Below are positions 17,398 to 24,556 of a DNA stretch of 54,880 bases, piece after piece (the first letter of the stretch is position 1; each line of letters starts with the position of its first letter). The notes below the pieces were generated by a model that did no database searches, was not told the origin of the DNA, and worked only from the letters and a program-made list of their open reading frames with translations. This DNA comes from an uncultured bacterium. GTDB taxonomy: Bacteria > Bacillota > Clostridia > Lachnospirales > Lachnospiraceae. A program made the translations under genes and the position numbers. The stretch lies in assembly GCA_905214875.1 (NCBI GenBank), contig CAJMNR010000028.1, positions 1 through 54,880 on the forward strand. Direction: 5' to 3'.

Positions 17398-18675
17398 ATG
17401 GATAAATTTTATAATTCGGTTCGACTAGCTGCTGATAAATGTATGGGGTGTATCAATTGTATTAAAAGATGTCCGACACAAGCTATTCGTGTACGTAATG
17501 GAAAGGCTGTAATCACAAGGGAATTCTGTATCGACTGTGGGGAGTGCATTAGAATCTGTCCTCATCATGCAAAGCTTGCAACTTATGACAGGATGCAGGT
17601 ATTACATCAGTTTAAGTATACAGTAGCCCTTCCGGCACCAAGCCTTTACGCACAATTTAATAATCTTGAAGATATTAACATTATCCTTACTGCATTGAAG
17701 AGGCTTGGATTTGACGAGGTGTATGAGGTAAGTGGTGCGGCTGAGATTGTGTCTGAACTTTCTAGAAAATATGTACTTGAACATAAGGAGCTGTGGCCAA
17801 TCATCAGTACGGCATGTCCATCTGTCGTTCGACTCATTCGTGTAAGATTTCCTAATTTGATTGAACACTTACTTCCTATTAGTGCACCTGTAGATTTAGC
17901 AGCGGCAATGGTAAAAGAGAAAGTTATGAGGGACACCGGATTAAAGCGTGAGGAGATAGGGATTATCTTTCTATCGCCTTGCCCGGCAAAAGTTACTACA
18001 AAGTATTCGCCGTTAGGAATTGATAAGAGTGATTTGGATGCGGTGATTGCAATTAAGGAAATCTATCCTAAGCTGTTACCCATTATGAAAGAGATAAGAA
18101 ATGATGTGGAAGAACTATCTATTGCGGGGAAAATCGGTATTTCCTGGGGGAGTACAGGAGGAGAAGCGGCTGGGCTATTAACAGATAATTATCTTGCAGC
18201 CGATGGCATTGAGAATGTGATTCGTGTACTTGAAGATATAGAAGATCAGAAATTTACAAACTTAGAGTTTATTGAGCTTAATGCTTGTAGTGGGGGATGT
18301 GTTGGTGGTGTACTCACAGTTGAGAATCCATTTGTGGCAAAAGTAAAGCTTAAGAGGCTAAGAAAGTATATGCCGGTAGCCTGTGCACGGTTAGGAACCA
18401 AGGTTCCACCAAAAGCGTATTGGAATACGAGCGTTGAATATGAGCCGGTGTTTAAGTTAGGAGAAAATCTGAAGGAAAGCATCGTGTTAGGAGCCAAAGT
18501 GGAGGAATTGCTCGAACGCCTTCCAGGGCTTGATTGTGGCTCTTGTGGAGCACCTACATGTAGGGCGCTTGCTGAGGATGTTGTACGGGGAGTAGCTAGA
18601 GAAGAGGATTGTATTCATATCTTAAGAAAATATATACATAAATTATCAGATGAAATTAATCGTTTGGACAAATAG
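17398..18675 (+). CDS. H-cluster-domain iron-sulfur protein without PAS (sensor-like hydrogenase homologue)
   Basis: From the ATG at 17398, behind AAAGGAG, the product has 425 residues. It has two 4Fe-4S motifs (CMGCINCIKRC, CIDCGECIRIC), an H-cluster-type domain, and a C-terminal FeS domain (LDCGSCGAPTC). The H-cluster loops read TACPS (about 138), SPCPAK (about 193) and NACSGGCVGG (about 296). The likely cluster-ligand cysteines are present, but the first Cys of the usual TSCC pair, the proton shuttle of catalytic enzymes, is Ala, as in sensory-type hydrogenases. It is close in layout to the PAS-bearing protein at 20066. A sensor or electron-relay role is more likely than H2 turnover. Confidence 0.82.
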   Translation: MDKFYNSVRLAADKCMGCINCIKRCPTQAIRVRNGKAVITREFCIDCGECIRICPHHAKLATYDRMQVLHQFKYTVALPAPSLYAQFNNLEDINIILTALKRLGFDEVYEVSGAAEIVSELSRKYVLEHKELWPIISTACPSVVRLIRVRFPNLIEHLLPISAPVDLAAAMVKEKVMRDTGLKREEIGIIFLSPCPAKVTTKYSPLGIDKSDLDAVIAIKEIYPKLLPIMKEIRNDVEELSIAGKIGISWGSTGGEAAGLLTDNYLAADGIENVIRVLEDIEDQKFTNLEFIELNACSGGCVGGVLTVENPFVAKVKLKRLRKYMPVACARLGTKVPPKAYWNTSVEYEPVFKLGENLKESIVLGAKVEELLERLPGLDCGSCGAPTCRALAEDVVRGVAREEDCIHILRKYIHKLSDEINRLDK

Positions 18676-18696
18676 AAGTGGATAGGGGTGGTTATA

Positions 18697-19032
18697 TTGG
18701 TGGTACAGGATTTAATTGATAGTGGACATTTTCAGGTGATAAATGGCCAAGGAGACTGCCAGAAAGAGATAACAGGACCATTTTGCTGTGATCTTCTTAG
18801 TATTGCAATGAGCAAAGCTCCAGCGGGGGCTGCCTGGGTTACCGTTATGGGAAATGTCAATACTATTGCGGTAGCAACACTTACGGAGGTTGCCGTTGTC
18901 GTTCTTGCGCAAGGAATGAAACTAGATGAGTTTTCATTTAAGAAAGCAAAAGAACAAGAGGTAATCGTCCTGACTACGCCAAAGCCAATCTTTGAAACGG
19001 CAAACTATATTTATAGGATGCTGAATGATTAG
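18697..19032 (+). CDS. Single-domain DRTGG-like protein (second copy)
   Basis: An 111-residue protein from TTG at 18697, placed by AGGGGTGG five bases upstream; GTG at 18688 is an alternative with no site of its own. It parallels the first DRTGG protein along its length: VQDLIDSGHFQVINGQ, ITGPFCCDLLSIAM, ATLTEVAVVVLAQG and TPKPIFETANYIY. It has no catalytic motif. It ends overlapping the start of the PHP gene. As with the first copy, a small-molecule or protein-binding role is inferred from the domain only. Confidence 0.65.
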   Translation: MVVQDLIDSGHFQVINGQGDCQKEITGPFCCDLLSIAMSKAPAGAAWVTVMGNVNTIAVATLTEVAVVVLAQGMKLDEFSFKKAKEQEVIVLTTPKPIFETANYIYRMLND

Positions 19033-19741
19033 GCTGGCATATGACTTTCATATTCATTCCGGCTTATCGCCTTGTGCAGATGAGGATATGACACCTGCCA
19101 ATATTGTTGGCATGGCGACTATTAAGGGACTTGATGTAATTGCGCTTACAGATCATAATAGCTGTAAAAATTGTCAAGCGATTATGCATTGGGCCAAGCA
19201 ATATGGAGTTATGGTGCTTCCGGGAATGGAATTAACAACACTTGAAGAGGTTCATGTACTATGTCTATTTTCTGAGTTGGAGAAGGCGATGGCATTTGAT
19301 CAATATGTATATGCGCATTTGAATAAATGTAGTAACATGCCAGAAATCTTTGGAAGTCAGTGGATTTATAACGAAAAGGATGAAGTAGAGGCCGTGGAGG
19401 AGCGGCTGTTAATTCAGAGTACCGATATAAGGTTTGATCAGGTGTATGGGCTTGTGAACCAGTATGATGGAGTTATGATTCCTGCCCATATTGATAAGAA
19501 AGCCAACAGTCTTTTATATAATCTTGGATTTGTTCCAGAGACAAGCAAGTTTCGTTCGATAGAGATTTCAAACCGAGAAGAGCAAAAGAAAACGATTGAG
19601 GCTCATAGATACTTGGCTGAATGTTTGGTGCTTTATGATTCAGATGCTCATTATCTTACCGATATCAGTGAACGGAAACATTATCTTGAAGTACCTAAGA
19701 AAAGCAGAAAAGAGATAATTCATGTATTGAGAAATACATGA
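19025..19741 (+). CDS. PHP-domain metal-dependent phosphoesterase
   Basis: A 238-residue PHP-domain protein. Metal-binding motifs appear in order: DFHIHSG (about 7-13), LTDHN, GMELT, PAHID and DSDAH. The PHP fold hydrolyses phosphoesters with two or three metal ions; known substrates include histidinol phosphate and 3',5'-phosphoadenosine-type nucleotides. The substrate here cannot be predicted. The ATG overlaps the stop of the DRTGG gene by eight bases, so the two are translated as a pair. Its place inside an H2-sensing operon suggests that it could make or remove a signal nucleotide, which is an inference. Confidence 0.85.
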   Translation: MIRLAYDFHIHSGLSPCADEDMTPANIVGMATIKGLDVIALTDHNSCKNCQAIMHWAKQYGVMVLPGMELTTLEEVHVLCLFSELEKAMAFDQYVYAHLNKCSNMPEIFGSQWIYNEKDEVEAVEERLLIQSTDIRFDQVYGLVNQYDGVMIPAHIDKKANSLLYNLGFVPETSKFRSIEISNREEQKKTIEAHRYLAECLVLYDSDAHYLTDISERKHYLEVPKKSRKEIIHVLRNT

Positions 19742-19787
19742 ATTTAACAGCCATAACATAGGAAAATAATATTAAAATAATAGTAAT

Positions 19788-19802
19788 TGTATCGTTGATA
19801 CA
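19788..19802 (+). promoter_or_regulatory. Palindrome ahead of the second half of the operon
   Basis: TGTATC and GATACA flank GTT in the only sizeable gap of the operon (19742-19823). It could be an operator or a small hairpin; no convincing promoter hexamers are seen. Confidence 0.3.
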
Positions 19803-19823
19803 GCTTGTATTGGAGGGGTTAGG

Positions 19824-20069
19824 TTGGATATTACAGTATGTATCGGAAGTTCTTGCCATTTAAAAGGTTCGAGAGAAATAGTAAGTGAATTACAGACATT
19901 ATTAAAAGAGTATGATTTGCAGGACAAGGTGGAACTGAATGGATCTTTTTGCATGGGACAATGTGTAAAGGGGGTATGTACCAAGGTCGATGGGGAACTG
20001 TTTTCACTATCCCCTGGTGAGACAAAAGCATTCTTTGAGAGAGAGATTCTTAGGAGGCTGAATGCATGA
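19824..20069 (+). CDS. Small thioredoxin-like 2Fe-2S ferredoxin
   Basis: An 81-residue protein with the pattern CIGSSC at residues 6-11 and FCMGQCVKGVC (about 43-53), the cysteine set of NuoE/HndB-type thioredoxin-like ferredoxins. It starts at TTG behind GGAGGGG. It overlaps the next gene by four bases, implying equal production with the PAS-bearing H-cluster protein. It would serve as the electron partner of that sensor, by analogy with NuoE-type partners of hydrogenases. Confidence 0.82.
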   Translation: MDITVCIGSSCHLKGSREIVSELQTLLKEYDLQDKVELNGSFCMGQCVKGVCTKVDGELFSLSPGETKAFFEREILRRLNA

Positions 20070-21799
20070 ATGTAATTGGCTTTAAAGAAGCAAGTTGCAA
20101 AAACTGCTATAAATGCGTAAGAATCTGTGAGGTTAAAGCAATCGTTGTGAAAAACCAACAGGCGCAGATTCGAAATGACAGCTGTATCTTATGTGGGCAC
20201 TGTCTGGATGCATGTCCTCAGAATGCAAAGACCTTAATCAGTGATCTTGATAAGGTAAAAGGATTCATTAAGAATAAGTATAAAACTGTATTGTCATTAG
20301 CACCTTCCTATCTTGGAATTATGGATTATAATAAGATTGGACAAGTAGTTACGGCATTAAGAAGGCTAGGTTTTTGTCAGGTTCGTGAGACGGCCGAAGG
20401 GGCTGCATATGTTACACGTGAGTATGACAGGTTACTTTCAGAGGGGGAAATGCGCAACATCATTACCACAAGCTGTCCAAGTGCCAATGACCTAATAGAG
20501 ATTTATTATCCTTCCCTTACAATGGATATGGCACCGGTAATTTCACCGATGATTGCACATGGAAGGTTAATTAAGCAGCAGCTCGGACAAGATGTGAAGG
20601 TTGTATTCTTAGGGCCATGTATTGCAAAGAAGCGGGAGGCATTGGAAGATGAACGTACCGTAGGTGCAATAGATGCAGTCATTAATTTTACAGAGGTTGA
20701 AGAGTGGCTTTTGGAGGAAGGAATCACGATCAAGTCATTACCAGAAACTCCATTTGATAATGAGAGTCCTGAAGTAAACCGTCTTTATCCAATTACGAGT
20801 GGGGTACTGTCTTCCGTCGTCACTTCATCTAAGAAGAATCATTATCGTAAATTTTATGTCCACGGACTTAAGAATTGTATTGAACTTCTTAAGAGTATGG
20901 AAAAAGGTGAGGTTGAGGATTGCTTTATAGAACTTAACGTATGTAATGGCGGATGTATTAAGGGACCGGCGGTAGATACTTCTTATATTTCCAGATTCAA
21001 AGTTAAGCTGGATATGGAAGAGTCCATTCCAAAAGTACCGCCTAAAGGGTCTTTTTATCTTGAGAAAGAAAGTTTCGAGTTAAAGAAGGAATTTTATCCG
21101 AGAGCAAGCAAGGATCCAATTCCAACCGATCAAGAGATTCGAAATATCTTAAGAAAGATTGGGAAGGTTGATCAGGCACATGAACTAAATTGTGGCGCTT
21201 GTGGGTATTCTTCCTGTCGTGAGAAAGCAATTGCGGTATATCAAGGAAAAGCAGAGTTAAGCATGTGTATTCCATATATGCATGATAAGGCAAGTTCCAT
21301 GGCAAATGTCGTTATGGATACAACGCCTAACGTTATTATCATGGTCGACTCGGAGATGAAGATTGTTGAGTATAATGCAGCAGCAGAGAGGTATTTTCAT
21401 TATACAAAAGAGCAGGCTCTGAGCATGTACCTATATGAAATCTTAGACCATAGTGATTTTCAATATGTTTTAGAGAGTAAATCAAGCATCCTTGGTAAAA
21501 AGGTTACATATCAGGAATATGGTGTGACAACACTTCAGAATATTGTATTTGTTCCTGATCAGAATAATGTTCTTGGAATTATGGTCGATATAACAGCTGA
21601 GGAACAGAAGGAATTAAAGGCCTATGGGGTAAAGATGGAAACAATTGAGATGGCGCAGAAAGTAATCGATAAGCAGATGATGGTTGCCCAGGAGATTGCA
21701 GGATTATTAGGAGAGACAACGGCAGAGACAAAAGTCACATTAACAAAACTACGTGATACGATATTGTATGATGGGCTGCCAGATAGCGTAAATAAGTAA
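20066..21799 (+). CDS. HydS-like sensory [FeFe]-hydrogenase with PAS domain
   Basis: The 577-residue protein has two N-terminal 4Fe-4S motifs (CKNCYKCVRIC, CILCGHCLDAC), an H-cluster domain with loops TTSCPS (about 133), GPCIAKKRE (about 184) and NVCNGGCIKGP (about 293), an FeS domain (LNCGACGYSSC, about 375), and a PAS domain (about 411-520) ending in a short coiled coil. The proton-shuttle Cys of catalytic enzymes is Ser here. This layout is the one known for group C, putatively H2-sensing, hydrogenases. It would bind or slowly oxidise H2 and pass the state through the PAS domain to the phosphatase encoded next. Confidence 0.88.
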   Translation: MNVIGFKEASCKNCYKCVRICEVKAIVVKNQQAQIRNDSCILCGHCLDACPQNAKTLISDLDKVKGFIKNKYKTVLSLAPSYLGIMDYNKIGQVVTALRRLGFCQVRETAEGAAYVTREYDRLLSEGEMRNIITTSCPSANDLIEIYYPSLTMDMAPVISPMIAHGRLIKQQLGQDVKVVFLGPCIAKKREALEDERTVGAIDAVINFTEVEEWLLEEGITIKSLPETPFDNESPEVNRLYPITSGVLSSVVTSSKKNHYRKFYVHGLKNCIELLKSMEKGEVEDCFIELNVCNGGCIKGPAVDTSYISRFKVKLDMEESIPKVPPKGSFYLEKESFELKKEFYPRASKDPIPTDQEIRNILRKIGKVDQAHELNCGACGYSSCREKAIAVYQGKAELSMCIPYMHDKASSMANVVMDTTPNVIIMVDSEMKIVEYNAAAERYFHYTKEQALSMYLYEILDHSDFQYVLESKSSILGKKVTYQEYGVTTLQNIVFVPDQNNVLGIMVDITAEEQKELKAYGVKMETIEMAQKVIDKQMMVAQEIAGLLGETTAETKVTLTKLRDTILYDGLPDSVNK

Positions 21800-21828
21800 A
21801 TTACAGTTAAGAGAGGGATATTTAAAGG

Positions 21829-23001
21829 ATGGGTATAAATGTTGAAATCTCTTACAAAAGCTTAAATAAGCATGAGGAAGAGCTTTGCGGTGATAAGGTT
21901 GAATTATTAAAGACGAAAGATTCTGATATCGTCATATTGGCAGATGGAATGGGTAGTGGTGTAAAGGCGAATATTTTAGCTACACTGACATCAAAGATTC
22001 TAGGAACCATGCTGATGAATGGGGCATCATTAGAGGATTGCGTGGAGACAATTATTTTGACACTCCCTGTCTGTAAGATTCGCCAAGTTGCGTACTCAAC
22101 ATTTAGTATCTTACAGATCTATGAAGATGGAAATGCATATCTTGTGGAGTTTGATAATCCAGGCTGTATCTTTATTCGGTCCGGAGGATTGGTCAACATT
22201 CCGTTTGAAGAACGAATCATTCATAACAAGAAGATCCGAGAATATCGTTGTAAAGTTGAAATCGGAGATTATTTTGTATTGATGAGTGATGGAGTCGTGC
22301 ATGCAGGAGTTGGTAAGTTATTGAACTTTGGCTGGTCATGGGAGAATGTTGCAGAATATGCCGTAAATGCAGTGAAGACATATTCTACGGCAAACCGTCT
22401 GGTTACGGCATTATCCAATGCCTGCGATGAGCTGTATATGCAGTCTCCTGGTGATGATGCGACAGTTGCAGTTGCCAAAGTAATTGATAAGAAAGTTGTA
22501 TGTATTCTTACAGGGCCACCTCAAGATCCAGAAGATGATGAAAAAATGATTCAAGAGTTTATGAGCGGAGAAGGGAAAAAAGTTGTTTGTGGAGGAACAA
22601 CTGCAAATATTATTTCTAGAGAATTAAAGAGGAAAATAAAGACCTCTTTAGATTATATTGACCCTAATATTCCACCAATTGCAAAAATTGATGGGATTGA
22701 TTTAGTAACAGAGGGCGTACTGACCTTGACGAAGACACTTCATTTATTAAAACAGTATGTGGGGAATGAAGTGGATGAGGACTTCTTTTTACAGCTAGAT
22801 GAAAAGAACGGTGCAGCAATGGTGGCAAAGGTGATCATTGAGGAATGTACAGATCTATATCTTTATGTAGGTCGTGCAATCAATGTGGCTCATCAAAATC
22901 CTGAGCTTCCATTTGACTTAAGTATACGTATGAATTTGGTTCATCAAATTAAGCAGGTAGTAGAAGAGATGGGAAAACAGATTACGATCAAATATTACTA
23001 G
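21829..23001 (+). CDS. SpoIIE-family PP2C phosphatase with extra C-terminal domain
   Basis: A 390-residue protein. Residues 1-225 are a PP2C/SpoIIE phosphatase with metal-binding motifs LADGMGSGVKAN (about 37-48), SDGVVHAG (about 155) and GDDATVAVAKV (about 214). The remaining 160 residues form a second domain containing CGGTTANIISREL, which I do not recognise. SpoIIE-type phosphatases usually dephosphorylate STAS antagonists made by RsbW-like kinases; such a kinase is encoded upstream in the same operon. It lacks the membrane segments of true SpoIIE. It directly follows the PAS sensor, which suggests that the sensor controls it. Confidence 0.85.
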   Translation: MGINVEISYKSLNKHEEELCGDKVELLKTKDSDIVILADGMGSGVKANILATLTSKILGTMLMNGASLEDCVETIILTLPVCKIRQVAYSTFSILQIYEDGNAYLVEFDNPGCIFIRSGGLVNIPFEERIIHNKKIREYRCKVEIGDYFVLMSDGVVHAGVGKLLNFGWSWENVAEYAVNAVKTYSTANRLVTALSNACDELYMQSPGDDATVAVAKVIDKKVVCILTGPPQDPEDDEKMIQEFMSGEGKKVVCGGTTANIISRELKRKIKTSLDYIDPNIPPIAKIDGIDLVTEGVLTLTKTLHLLKQYVGNEVDEDFFLQLDEKNGAAMVAKVIIEECTDLYLYVGRAINVAHQNPELPFDLSIRMNLVHQIKQVVEEMGKQITIKYY

Positions 23002-23014
23002 ATGGAGGAATAGT

Positions 23015-24472
23015 ATGTTAGGGGAAAATGCGAAATTAGGGAATATCAAACATGAGGTACTTGTACAAGTGGCAAAAGCAGCATTTGCAGGAAAGCTTGA
23101 GGAAGTAAGAGATCAAATTCCTTTTGATATGATAAGAGGGCCTCAGGCTAACTTTAGATGCTGTATTTATAAAGAGCGTGAAATTATCAGGCAGAGGGTA
23201 CGTCTTGCAGAGGGGAAAGCTCCAAATGAGAACTTGGAGGATAAGAATATCATTCAGGTAATCAATTCCGCTTGTGAAGGCTGTCCAATTACAAGGTTTA
23301 CCGTTACCGATAACTGCCAGAAATGTATCAGTAAGAAATGCCAACAGGCATGTAAGTTTGGTGCGATCAGTATGACAAAGGATCGTGCCTATATTGATTC
23401 CACGAAATGTAAGGAATGTGGGAAATGCTCCGAGGCATGCCCATATAATGCAATTGCAGATTTAATGCGCCCTTGTAAAAGGAGTTGCCCGGTAGATGCG
23501 ATTACATGGGATGAGTATAAGATTGTCCATATTGATGAGGAGAAATGTATTCAATGTGGAGCGTGCATTAGCAACTGTCCATTTGGAGCAATCGGCGACC
23601 GTTCGTTTATGGTAGATGTTATTGATTTAATCAATGCAGGACGTCCGGTATATGCCTGCGTTGCACCTGCCATCGAGGGACAGTTTGGCAAAGAGGTAAG
23701 CATTGGCGTTCTAGACAAGGCAATTCGACAATTGGGATTTTGTAATGTATATGAAGTAGCTTTAGGTGGTGATCTTGTTGCTCAGTCAGAAGCAAAAGAG
23801 TGGGCCAATGCCTATAAGGAAGGAAAAAAGATGACAACGTCTTGTTGCCCGGCTTTTGTGAACATGATACATAATTTATATCCACAGTTAATAGATAACA
23901 TATCTACGACAGTATCACCAATGGCTGCCATTGCAAGATTTATAAAACAGCAAGATCCAGATGCGGTTGTTGTATTCATTGGGCCATGTATCGCAAAGAA
24001 GGGCGAAGTGCTTGATCATGTAGCGGATACTACTGCAGATTATGCGCTGACCTTTGAGGAATTGAATGCAATGTTTCAGGCAAAGGATGTTGATCTTAGT
24101 ACATATTGTGGAGAGCTTCAACAAGGAAGTATCTATGGGAAACGTTTTTCTCAATCAGGCGGTGTAACAAAGGCAGTAATACAGGCACTGACTGAGTTGG
24201 GGGAAGACACCAATATAAAAGTAAAACAGTGTGATGGGGCAGCAGAGTGCAAGAAAGCATTGCTGCTTATGAAAATCGGAAGACTGCCTGAAGATTTCTT
24301 AGAAGGAATGGCTTGCGTTGGTGGCTGTATGCATGGCCCTGGCGTAGTTGCGAAAGACAATTTGACGGCCAAGAACCGAGAGACGTTGCTGCAGGCAGCT
24401 GATGATCGTAAAATTGGAGAAAATATTGCAAAGTTTCATGCAGAACATGTGGACATGCACCTTCATAAATAA
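23015..24472 (+). CDS. Group-B-type monomeric [FeFe]-hydrogenase
   Basis: The 485-residue enzyme has an unusual N-terminal region with CCIYKERE and CEGCP, then several 4Fe-4S motifs (CQKCISKKC, CKECGKCSEAC, CIQCGACISNC), and an H-cluster domain with loops TTSCCPAF (about 275), GPCIAKKGE (about 322) and MACVGGCMHGP (about 432). Unlike the two sensor-like proteins it keeps the full Cys-Cys pair and should turn over H2. The loop wording matches group B enzymes of the C. pasteurianum CpIII kind. It closes the operon 13 bases after the phosphatase gene. It probably uses ferredoxin; the physiological direction is unknown. Confidence 0.9.
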   Translation: MLGENAKLGNIKHEVLVQVAKAAFAGKLEEVRDQIPFDMIRGPQANFRCCIYKEREIIRQRVRLAEGKAPNENLEDKNIIQVINSACEGCPITRFTVTDNCQKCISKKCQQACKFGAISMTKDRAYIDSTKCKECGKCSEACPYNAIADLMRPCKRSCPVDAITWDEYKIVHIDEEKCIQCGACISNCPFGAIGDRSFMVDVIDLINAGRPVYACVAPAIEGQFGKEVSIGVLDKAIRQLGFCNVYEVALGGDLVAQSEAKEWANAYKEGKKMTTSCCPAFVNMIHNLYPQLIDNISTTVSPMAAIARFIKQQDPDAVVVFIGPCIAKKGEVLDHVADTTADYALTFEELNAMFQAKDVDLSTYCGELQQGSIYGKRFSQSGGVTKAVIQALTELGEDTNIKVKQCDGAAECKKALLLMKIGRLPEDFLEGMACVGGCMHGPGVVAKDNLTAKNRETLLQAADDRKIGENIAKFHAEHVDMHLHK

Positions 24473-24475
24473 TTT

Positions 24476-24496
24476 AAAGCACATTCGGGTGTGTTT
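24476..24496 (+). terminator. Weak terminator after the H2-sensing operon
   Basis: AGCACA pairs with TGTGTT around TTCGGG, then a T-run. The stem is short, so read-through to glpK is possible. Confidence 0.45.
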
Positions 24497-24507
24497 TTGA
24501 ATGTTTT

Positions 24508-24535
24508 ATGATACACTAGGAGTAAATGGTATCAT
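24508..24535 (+). repeat. Inverted repeat upstream of glpK
   Basis: ATGATAC at 24508-24514 and GTATCAT at 24529-24535 are a perfect 7-bp inverted repeat with 14 bases between them, 21 bases before the glpK start. It may be an operator or leader hairpin. Confidence 0.4.
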
Positions 24536-24556
24536 TCGGGTAAAGGAGATATAAGA

